This document shows, piece by piece, positions 55,208 through 64,000 of a stretch of 64,000 nt of DNA; position 1 is the first letter of the stretch; every line of letters starts with the position of its first letter. This stretch comes from Psococerastis gibbosa. Taxonomy: Eukaryota > Arthropoda > Insecta > Psocodea > Psocidae. The DNA lies in assembly GCA_963971405.1 (NCBI GenBank), contig OZ020492.1, positions 1,054,001-1,118,000 on the forward strand, read 5' to 3'. The notes under the pieces were generated by a model. That model was not told where the DNA came from, did no database searches, and saw only the letters and a program-made list of their open reading frames with translations. Position numbers and translations under genes: made by a program.

Positions 55208-55441
55208 GTCTTTACTGTACCGCTTTAAATTCATAAATCCAGAAGTTGATTGCTTTCCTGACCCTGATGTTGCAGGAACTTGTGCTTCCTCATCCCTCTT
55301 CGCTGATTGGGTTGTTGGCAAATGGGCTTCAATGTCCATGTCAAGCTTAGAATTTGAATGCATTGATGTTGATACTTTTGCAGGCACTTCTGCTGCTTCT
55401 CCGCCACTGTCATCGGACAAGGCTGGATGCAATCGTAGGTC
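55208..55441 (-). CDS. Array exon 2, open, subtype HSNSKL/EAHLP
   Basis: 78 open codons, GT donor. This subtype (MHSNSKLDMDIEAHLPTTQ) recurs in exons 4, 8, 10, 12 and 15. Confidence 0.7.
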
Positions 55442-55859
55442 CTAAAATAAAAATAGTCAGGTAGTTAAGTATCCAAGAATGATGCTTTTGCAGGCACTTG
55501 TGCTGCTTCTCTGCGAATGACGGCGGATAGGTCTGAATGTAATTCTAGGGCCAAAAATTAAAATAGTAAGGTAGTTGTGAGTTTACTCTTATAATTTCTT
55601 TGTGTATATATTTTGTTAGCAAGGAACGTGAATCTGACTTCAATGGAAACCAATTGCTATAGCATTACTCTTGACGACAAGCTCAGTATTTAGTATATAC
55701 CTCACAAGTTGTTCAATGCAATCTGCAATCCGCATGTTATTGTTTAATGGCAAATTTTTCTTTTATTAAGGTTAAATCGGTATTCGGTATTGAATATTGA
55801 GGATACTAGTAGGTTAACAGACATTAACGCATTACAAATTTAGGTATAGCTGTACTTGC

Positions 55860-56093
55860 GTCTTTACTGTACCGCTTTAAATTCATAAATCCAGAAGTTG
55901 ATTGCTTTCCTGACCCTGATGTTGCAGGAACTTGTGCTTCCTCATCCCTCTTCGCTGATTGGGTGGTTTGCAAATGGACTTCAATGTCCATGTCAAGCTC
56001 AGAATTTGACTGCATGGATGATGATGCTTATGCAGGCACTTGTGCTACTTCTTTGCCACTGTCGGCGGATAGGTCTGAATGTAATTCTAGGGC
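55860..56093 (-). pseudogene. Array exon 3, TAA at codon 22, GC donor
   Basis: Codon 22 is TAA instead of AAA, and the donor is GCAAGT. Confidence 0.75.
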
Positions 56094-56401
56094 CTAAAAT
56101 TAAAATAGTAAGGTAATTGTGAGTTTACTCTTATAATTTCTTTGTGTATATATTTTGTTAGCAAGGAACGTGAATCTAACTTCAATGGAAACCAATTGCT
56201 ATAGCATTACTCTTAACGACAAGCTCAGTATTTAGTATATACCTCACAAGTTGTTCAATGCAATCTGCAATCCGCATGTTATTGTTTAATGGCAAATTTT
56301 TCTTTTATTAAGGTTTAATCGGTATTCGGCATTGAATATTGAGGATACTAGTAGGTTAACAGACATTAACGCATTACAAATTTAGGTATAGCTGTACTTA
56401 C

Positions 56402-56635
56402 TTCTTTACTGTACCGCTTTAAATTCATAAATCCAGAAGTTGATTGCTTTAATGACCCTGATGTTGCAGGAACTTGTGCTTTCTCATCCCTCTTCGCTGA
56501 TTGGGTTGTTGGCAAATGGGCTTCAATGTCCATGTCAAGCTTAGAATTTGAATGCATTGATGTTGATACTTTTGCAGGCACTTCTGCTGCTTCTCCGCCA
56601 CTGTCATCGGACAAGGCTGGATGCAATCCTAGGTC
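56402..56635 (-). CDS. Array exon 4, open, HSNSKL/EAHLP subtype
   Basis: Open; final codon GAA rather than GAC, GT donor; SLKQ in place of SGKQ. Confidence 0.7.
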
Positions 56636-57053
56636 CTAAAATAAAAATAGTCAGGTAGTTAAGTATCCAAGAATGATGCTTTTGCAGGCACTTGTGCTGC
56701 TTCTCTGCGAATGTCGGCGGATAGGTCTGAATGTTATTCTAGGGCCAAAAATTAAAATAGTAAGGTAGTTGTGAGTTTACTCTTATAATTTCTTTGTGTA
56801 TATATTTTGTTAGCAAGGAACGTGAATCTGACTTCAATGGAAACCAATTGCTATAGCATTACTCTTGACGACAAGCTCAGTATTTAGTATATACCTCACA
56901 AGTTGTTCAATGCAATCTGCAATCCGCATGTTATTGTTTAATGGCAAATTTTTCTTTTATTAAGGTTAAATCGGTATTCGGTATTGAATATTGAGGATAC
57001 TAGTAGGTTAACAGACATTAACGCATTACAAATTTAGGTATAGCTGTACTTAC

Positions 57054-57287
57054 GTCTTTACTGTACCGCTTTAAATTCATAAATCCAGAAGTCGATTGCT
57101 TTCCTGACCCTGATGTTCCAGGAACTTGTGCTTCCTCATCCCTCTTCGTAGATTGGGTTGTTGGCAAATGGACTTCAATGTCCATGTCAAGCTTAGAATT
57201 TGACTGCATGGATGTTGATACTTTTGCAGGCACTTGTGCTGCTTCTCCGCCACTGTCGTCGGACAAGGCTGGATGCAATCCTAGGTC
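57054..57287 (-). CDS. Array exon 5, open, QSNSKL/QST subtype
   Basis: Open, GT donor. Near-identical to exons 11 and 16; followed upstream by the AT-rich spacer variant that gives the 675-bp interval. Confidence 0.7.
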
Positions 57288-57728
57288 CTAAAATAAAAAT
57301 AGTCAGGTAGTTAAGTATCCAATGTAGGGTTTCTCTCGTGACTTCGTGGAAACGAATCATTATGTCTAAAGTATTAAAATAAAACAAATTTGCACAATTT
57401 CCACATAAATATATATATTGTTAAAAGTTAAAAAATTAAAAATCAGTTACAGCTGTTTCGGTGTTAATCCCTCATATTATTATATTATATACAGATATAT
57501 ATTTCAATGGAAACCAATTGCTAAAGCATTACTTTTGAAGGCAGGCCTAGTATGTAGCATACACCTCACAAATTGTTCAATGCCATCTGCAACCCAATCC
57601 GAATGTTATTGCTTATGCGCACACTTTCCATTTATTAAGGTTTAATCGGTATTCGGTATTGAATATTGAGGATACTAGTAGGTTAACAGACATTAACGCA
57701 TTACAAATTTACGTATAGCTGTACTTAC

Positions 57729-57962
57729 GTCTTTACTGTACCGCTTTAAATTCATAAATCCAGAAGTTGATTGCTTTCCTGACCCTGATGTACCAGGAAC
57801 TTGCGCTTCCTCATCCCTCTTCGCTGATTGGGTTGTTTGCAAATGGACTTCAATGTCCATGTCAAGCTCAGAATTTGACTGCATGGATGATGATGCTTTT
57901 GCAGGCACTTGTGCTGCTTCTCTGCCACTGTCGGCGGATAGGGCTGAATGCAATTCTAGGGC
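57729..57962 (-). CDS. Array exon 6, open, ALELHSALSADSGR subtype
   Basis: Open through codon 22 (AAA), GT donor; QSNSELDMDIEVHLQTTQ. Confidence 0.7.
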
Positions 57963-58271
57963 CTAAAATAAAAATAGTAAGGTAATTAAGTGAATTAGCT
58001 CTTTTAATTTCTATTGTATATTTTTTGTTAGCAAGGAATGTGAATCAGATTTAAATGGAAACCAATTGCTATAGCATTTCTCTTGACGACAAGTTCAGTA
58101 TTTAGTATATACCTCACAAGTTGTTCAATGCAATCTGCAATCCGCATGTTATTGTTTAATGGCAAATTTTTCATTTATTAAGGTTTAATCGGTATTCGGT
58201 ATTGAATATTGAGGATACTAGTAGGTTAACAGACATTAACGCATTACAAATTTAGGTATAGCTGTACTTAC

Positions 58272-58505
58272 GCCTTTACTGTACCGCTTTAAATTCATAA
58301 ATCCAGAAGTTGATTGCTTTCCTGACCCTGATGTTGCAGGAACTTGTGCTTCCTCATCCCTCTTCGCTGATTGGGTTGTTTGCAAATGGACTTCAATGTC
58401 CATGTCAAGTTTAGAATTTGACTGCATGGATGATGATGCTTATGCAGGCACTTGTGCTACTTCTATGCCACTGTCGGCGGATAGGTCTGAATGTAATTCT
58501 AGGGC
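58272..58505 (-). pseudogene. Array exon 7, TAA at codon 22
   Basis: Stop at codon 22; final codon GGC; GT donor. Confidence 0.75.
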
Positions 58506-58813
58506 CTAAAATTAAAATAGTAAGGTAATTGTGAGTTTACTCTTATAATTTCTTTGTGTATATATTTTGTTAGCAAGGAACGTGAATCTGACTTCAATGG
58601 AAACCAATTGCTATAGCATAACTCTTGACGACAAGCTCAGTATTTAGTATGTACCTCACAAGTTGTTCTATGCAATCTGCAATCCGCATGTTATTGTTTA
58701 ATGGCAAATTTTTCTTTTATTAAGGTTTAATCGGTATTCGGTATTGAATATTGAGGATACTAGTAGGTTAACAGACATTAACGCATTACAAATTTAGGTA
58801 TAGCTGTACTTAC

Positions 58814-59047
58814 GTCTTTACTGTACCGCTTTAAATTCATAAATCCAGAAGTTGATTGCTTTCCTGACCCTGATGTTGCAGGAACTTGTGCTTCCTCATC
58901 CCTCTTCGCTGATTGGGTTGTTGGCAAATGGGCTTCAATGTCCATGTCAAGCTTAGAATTTGAATGCATTGATGTTGATACTTTTGCAGGCACTTCTGCT
59001 GCTTCTCCGCCACTGTCATCGGACAAGGCTGGATGCAATCGTAGGTC
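58814..59047 (-). CDS. Array exon 8, open, copy of exon 2
   Basis: Exactly 3,606 bp from exon 2 and coding the same residues; GT donor. Confidence 0.7.
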
Positions 59048-59465
59048 CTAAAATAAAAATAGTCAGGTAGTTAAGTATCCAAGAATGATGCTTTTGCAGG
59101 CACTTGTGCTGCTTCTCTGCGAATGTCGGCGGATAGGTCTGAATGTAATTCTAGGGCCAAAAATTAAAATAGTAAGGTAGTTGTGAGTTTACTCTTATAA
59201 TTTCTTTGTGTATATATTTTGTTAGCAAGGAACGTGAATCTGACTTCAATGGAAACCAATTGCTATAGCATTACTCTTGACGACAAGCTCAGTATTTAGT
59301 ATATACCTCACAAGTTGTTCAATGCAATCTGCAATCCGCATGTTATTGTTTAATGGCAAATTTTTCTTTTATTAAGGTTAAATCGGTATTCGGTATTGAA
59401 TATTGAGGATACTAGTAGGTTAACAGACATTAACGCATTACAAATTTAGGTATAGCTGTACTTGC

Positions 59466-59699
59466 GTCTTTACTGTACCGCTTTAAATTCATAAATCCAG
59501 AAGTTGATTGCTTTCCTGACCCTGATGTACCAGGAACTTGCGCTTCCTCATCCCTCTTCGCTGATTGGGTTGTTTGCAAATGGACTTCAATGTCCATGTC
59601 AAGCTCAGAATTTGACTGCATGGATGATGATGCTTATGCAGGCACTTGTGCTACTTCTTTGCCACTGTCGGCGGATAGGTCTGAATGTAATTCTAGGGC
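59466..59699 (-). pseudogene. Array exon 9, TAA at codon 22, GC donor
   Basis: 3,606 bp from exon 3 and sharing both its stop codon and its GC donor. Confidence 0.75.
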
Positions 59700-60007
59700 C
59701 TAAAATTAAAATAGTAAGGTAATTGTGAGTTTACTCTTATAATTTCTTTGTGTATATATTTTGTTAGCAAGGAACGTGAATCTGACTTCAATGGAAACCA
59801 ATTGCTATAGCATTACTCTTAACGACAAGCTCAGTATTTAGTATATACCTCACAAGTTGTTCAATGCAATCTGCAATCCGCATGTTATTGTTTAATGGCA
59901 AATTTTTCTTTTATTAAGGTTTAATCGGTATTCGGCATTGAATATTGAGGATACTAGTAGGTTAACAGACATTAACGCATTACAAATTTAGGTATAGCTG
60001 TACTTAC

Positions 60008-60241
60008 GTCTTTACTGTACCGCTTTAAATTCAAAAATCCAGAAGTTGATTGCTTTCCTGACCCTGATGTTGCAGGAACATGTGCTTTCTCATCCCTCTT
60101 CGCTGATTGGGTTGTTGGCAAATGGGCTTCAATGTCCATGTCAAGCTTAGAATTTGAATGCATTGATGTTGATACTTTTGCAGGCACTTCTGCTGCTTCT
60201 CCGCCTCTGTCATCGGACAAGGCTGGATGCAATCCTAGGTC
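60008..60241 (-). CDS. Array exon 10, open, copy of exon 4
   Basis: 3,606 bp from exon 4; open; GT donor; has DDRGGEAA and KAHVPATS changes. Confidence 0.7.
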
Positions 60242-60659
60242 CTAAAATAAAAATAGTCAGGTAGTTAAGTATCCAAGAATGATGCTTTTGCAGGCACTTG
60301 TGCTGCTTCTCTGCGAATGTCGGCGGATAGGTCTGAATGTAATTCTAGGGCCAAAAATTAAAATAGTAAGGTAGATGTGAGTTTACTCTTATAATTTCTT
60401 TGTGTATATATTTTGTTAGCAAGGAACGTGAATCTGACTTCAATGGAAACCAATTGCTATAGCATTACTCTTGACGACAAGCTCAGTATTTAGTATATAC
60501 CTCACAAGTTGTTCAATGCAATCTGCAATCCGCATGTTATTGTTTAATGGCAAATCTTTCTTTTATTAAGGTTAAATCGGTATTCGGTATTGAATATTGA
60601 GGATACTAGTAGGTTAACAGACATTAACGCATTACAAATTTAGGTATAGCTGTACTTAC

Positions 60660-60893
60660 GTCTTTACTATACCGCTTTAAATTCATAAATCCAGAAGTTG
60701 ATTGCTTTCCTGACCCTGATGTTCCAGGAACTTGTGCTTCCTCATCCCTCTTCGTAGATTGGGTTGTTGGCAAATGGACTTCAATGTCCATGTCAAGCTT
60801 AGAATTTGACTGCATGGATGTTGATACTTTTGCAGGCACTTGTGCTGCTTCTCCGCCACTGTCGTCGGACAAGGCTGGATGCAATCCTAGGTC
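60660..60893 (-). CDS. Array exon 11, open, copy of exon 5
   Basis: 3,606 bp from exon 5; open; GT donor. Confidence 0.7.
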
Positions 60894-61334
60894 CTAAAAT
60901 AAAAATAGTCAGGTAGTTAAGTATCCAATGTAGGGTTTCTCTCGTGACTTCGTGGAAACGAATCATTATGTCTAAAGTATTAAAATAAAACAAATTTGCA
61001 CAATTTCCACATAAATATATATATTGTTAAAAGTTAAAAAATTAAAAATCAGTTACAGCTGTTTCGGTGTTACACCCTCATATTATTATATTATATACAG
61101 ATATATATTTCAATGGAAACCAATTGCTAAAGCATTACTTTTGAAGGCAGGCCTAGTATGTAGCATACACCTCACAAATTGTTCAATGCCATCTGCAACC
61201 CAATCCGAATGTTATTGCTTATGCGCACACTTTCCATTTATTAAGGTTTAATCGGTATTCGGTATTGAATATTGAGGATACTAGTAGGTTAACAGACATT
61301 AACGCATTACAAATTTAGGTATAGCTGTACTTAC

Positions 61335-61568
61335 GTCTTTACTGTACCGCTTTAAATTCATAAATCCAGAAGTTGATTGCTTTCCTGACCCTGATGTTGC
61401 AGGAACTTGTGCTTCCTCATCCCTCTTCGCTGATTGGGTTGTTGGCAAATGGGCTTCAATGTCCATGTCAAGCTTAGAATTTGAATGCATTGATGTTGAT
61501 ACTTTTGCAGGCACTTCTGCTGCTTCTCCGCCACTGTCATCGGACAAGGCTGGATGCAATCGTAGGTC
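61335..61568 (-). CDS. Array exon 12, open, HSNSKL/EAHLP subtype
   Basis: Sits where exon 6 would be repeated but carries the exon 2 subtype, so the second higher-order block gained a unit here. Confidence 0.7.
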
Positions 61569-61986
61569 CTAAAATAAAAATAGTCAGGTAGTTAAGTATC
61601 CAAGAATGATGCTTTTGCAGGCACTTGTGCTGCTTCTCTGCGAATGTCGGCGGATAGGTCTGAATGTAATTCTAGGGCCAAAAATTAAAATAGTAAGGTA
61701 GTTGTGAGTTTACTCTTATAATTTCTTTGTGTATATATTTTGTTAGCAAGGAACGTGAATCTGACTTCAATGGAAACCAATTGCTATAGCATTACTCTTG
61801 ACGACAAGCTCAGTATTTAGTATATACCTCACAAGTTGTTCAATGCAATCTGCAATCCGCATGTTATTGTTTAATGGCAAATTTTTCTTTTATTAAGGTT
61901 AAATCGGTATTCGGTATTGAATATTGAGGATACTAGTAGGTTAACAGACATTAACGCATTACAAATTTAGGTATAGCTGTACTTGC

Positions 61987-62220
61987 GTCTTTACTGTACC
62001 GCTTTAAATTCATAAATCCAGAAGTTGATTGCTTTCCTGACCCTGATGTTCCAGGAACTTGCGCTTCCTCATCCCTCTTCGCTGATTGGGTTGTTTGCAA
62101 ATGGACTTCAATGTCCATGTCAAGCTCAGAATTTGACTGCATGGATGATGATGCTTTTGCAGGCACTTGTGCTGCTTCTCTGCCACTGTCGGCGGATAGG
62201 GCTGAATGCAATTCTAGGGC
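61987..62220 (-). CDS. Array exon 13, open, GC donor, exon 6 subtype
   Basis: Open through all 78 codons but with GCAAGT at the donor. Confidence 0.68.
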
Positions 62221-62529
62221 CTAAAATAAAAATAGTAAGGTAATTAAGTGAATTAGCTCTTTTAATTTCTATTGTATATTTTTTGATAGCAAGGAATGTG
62301 AATCAGATTTAAATGGAAACCAATTGCTATAGCATTACTCTTGACGACAAGCTCAGTATTTAGTATATACCTCACAAGTTGTTCAATGCAATCTGCAATC
62401 CGCATGTTATTGTTTAATGGCAAATTTTTCATTTATTAAGGTTTAATCGGTATTCGGTATTGAATATTGAGGATACTAGTAGGTTAACAGACATTAACGC
62501 ATTACAAATTTAGGTATAGCTGTACTTAC

Positions 62530-62763
62530 GCCTTTACTGTACCGCTTTAAATTCATAAATCCAGAAGTTGATTGCTTTCCTGACCCTGATGTTCCAGGAA
62601 CTTGTGCTTCCTCATCCCTCTTCGCTGATTGGGTTGTTTGCAAATGGACTTCAATGTCCATGTCAAGTTTAGAATTTGACTGCATGGATGATGATGCTTA
62701 TGCAGGCACTTGTGCTACTTCTATGCCACTGTCGGCGGATAGGTCTGAATGTAATTCTAGGGC
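62530..62763 (-). pseudogene. Array exon 14, TAA at codon 22
   Basis: Same stop as exon 7, 4,258 bp away; final codon GGC. Confidence 0.75.
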
Positions 62764-63071
62764 CTAAAATTAAAATAGTAAGGTAATTGTGAGTTTACTC
62801 TTATAATTTCTTTGTGTATATATTTTGTTAGCAAGGAACGTGAAGCTGACTTCAATGGAAACCAATTGCTATAGCATTACTCTTGACGACAAGCTCAGTA
62901 TTTAGTATGTACCTCACAAGTTGTTCAATGCAATCTGCAATCCGCATGTTATTGTTTAATGGCAAATTTTTCATTTATTAAGGTTTAATCGGTATTCGGT
63001 ATTGAATATTGAGGATACTAGTAGGTTAACAGACATTAACGCATTACAAATTTAGGTATAGCTGTACTTAC

Positions 63072-63305
63072 GCCTTTACTGTACCGCTTTAAATTCATAA
63101 ATCCAGAAGTTGATTGCTTTCCTGACCCTGATGTTGCAGGAACTTGTGCTTCCTCATCCCTCTTCGCTGATTGGGTTGTTGGCAAATGGGCTTCAATGTC
63201 CATGTCAAGCTTAGAATTTGAATGCATTGATGTTGATACTTTTGCAGGCACTTCTGCTGCTTCTCCGCCACTGTCATCGGACAAGGCTGGATGCAATCGT
63301 AGGTC
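63072..63305 (-). CDS. Array exon 15, open, HSNSKL/EAHLP subtype
   Basis: Open; final codon GGC; GT donor. Confidence 0.7.
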
Positions 63306-63723
63306 CTAAAATAAAAATAGTCAGGTAGTTAAGTATCCAAGAATGATGCTTTTGCAGGCACTTGTGCTGCTTCTCTGCGAATGTCGGCGGATAGGTCTGA
63401 ATGTAATTCTAGGGCCAAAAATTAAAATAGTAAGGTAGATGTGAGTTTACTCTTATAATTTCTTTGTGTATATATTTTGTTAGCAAGGAACGTGAATCTG
63501 ACTTCAATGGAAACCAATTGCTATAGCATTACTCTTGACGACAAGCTCAGTATTTAGTATATACCTCACAAGTTGTTCAATGCAATCTGCAATCCGCATG
63601 TTATTGTTTAATGGCAAATCTTTCTTTTATTAAGGTTAAATCGGTATTCGGTATTGAATATTGAGGATACTAGTAGGTTAACAGACATTAACGCATTACA
63701 AATTTAGGTATAGCTGTACTTAC

Positions 63724-63957
63724 GTCTTTACTATACCGCTTTAAATTCATAAATCCAGAAGTTGATTGCTTTCCTGACCCTGATGTTCCAGGAACTTGTG
63801 CTTCCTCATCCCTCTTCGTAGATTGGGTTGTTGGCAAATGGACTTCAATGTCCATGTCAAGCTTAGAATTTGACTGCATGGATGTTGATACTTTTGCAGG
63901 CACTTGTGCTGCTTCTCCGCCACTGTCGTCGGACAAGGCTGGATGCAATCCTAGGTC
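63724..63957 (-). CDS. Array exon 16, open, copy of exons 5 and 11
   Basis: Open, GT donor; the array continues beyond the right edge. Confidence 0.7.
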
Positions 63958-64000
63958 CTAAAATAAAAATAGTCAGGTAGTTAAGTATCCAATGTAGGGT

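Larger units (their letters stand above)
54313..64000 (-). repeat. Tandem array of a 234-bp exon with intron-like spacers, runs off right edge
   Basis: Sixteen full-length copies (54326 to 63957) have the same layout on the - strand: acceptor TTATTTTAG, an exon coding for an acidic Ser-rich segment (SDDSGGEAA..NSKLDMDIEVHLPTTQS..DEEAQVPGTSGSGKQSTSGFMNLKRYSKD), and donor GTAAGTAC. Fifteen are exactly 234 bp (78 codons, phase 0-0); the leftmost has a 10-bp deletion. Eleven are free of stops and frameshifts. A donor-less partial copy lies at 54751-54898. Six small pieces of the exon's 5' part, with a destroyed acceptor (TTTGGCC), lie near 55485, 56675, 59083, 60280, 61607 and 63345. Exon-to-exon spacing is 542-543, 652 or 675 bp. 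The segment resembles the region just before the BED finger of hAT transposases, so the array probably amplifies a 5' exon of such a gene. No transcript evidence can be read from DNA. Confidence 0.85.

Noticed and set aside
55898-62243. Recurrent + strand frames (MIAFLTLM..LVLPHPSSLIG)
   Set aside because: Antisense shadows of the array exons, which have acceptor and donor sites on the - strand only.
54326-63957. CRISPR-like reading of the regular array
   Set aside because: Units are 540-675 bp, the context is eukaryotic, and the spacers are themselves repeats.

Overview
This is a nuclear window from an AT-rich, repeat-rich animal genome, most likely an arthropod. The evidence is spliced genes with consensus GT/AG introns, C2H2 zinc-finger and ribophorin I genes, tRNA-derived SINEs, and Copia, Gypsy, BEL/Pao, I-type LINE, hAT and THAP-type transposons. 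The ribophorin I protein stops just after its membrane helix and lacks the long cytosolic tail of vertebrate RPN1. Nothing in the window is bacterial. The species cannot be named from the sequence.

Only two host genes are well supported. (1) A C2H2 zinc-finger gene lies on the + strand at 18656-21510. Three exons are seen and the 5' exon(s) are not found. Two 81-bp acidic exons look like a tandem exon duplication and precede a large exon with about ten fingers. (2) Ribophorin I (RPN1/OST1, oligosaccharyltransferase subunit) lies on the - strand, with five exons between 47275 and 34071. Exon phases join perfectly to give 463 residues. Its 7.7-kb first intron holds a long-inverted-repeat MITE, a 120-bp minisatellite, a complete but decayed Copia element (187-bp LTRs, PBS, PPT, 5-bp TSD) and an internally deleted Gypsy-type element.

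Left part (1-17.6 kb): a Copia fragment running off the left edge; a near-complete I-clade LINE (ORF1, APE-RT-RNase H ORF2, poly-A) on the - strand; two copies of a THAP-domain DNA transposon with nested poly-C mini-elements; a GC-hairpin satellite; and a BEL/Pao gag-protease remnant apparently inserted in a SINE. Middle (20-34 kb): SINE cluster, decayed LINE, a 1.2-kb near-perfect palindrome, a Gypsy remnant, and a 1.8-kb non-autonomous hAT element with an 8-bp TSD carrying the same GC-hairpin satellite.

Right part (47-64 kb): foldback elements, a 270-bp tandem repeat containing a 5'-truncated LINE with TSD, a decayed hAT transposase and, from 54.3 kb to the right edge, the most unusual structure. 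This is a tandem array of 16 full-length copies of one exon on the - strand. Fifteen are exactly 234 bp (78 codons, phase 0-0) with splice-site-like borders and one has a 10-bp deletion. They are organised in a higher-order repeat of about 3.6 kb. Eleven copies are free of stops and frameshifts. The array abuts the truncated hAT transposase and probably derives from the 5' coding exon of such an element or of a domesticated gene.
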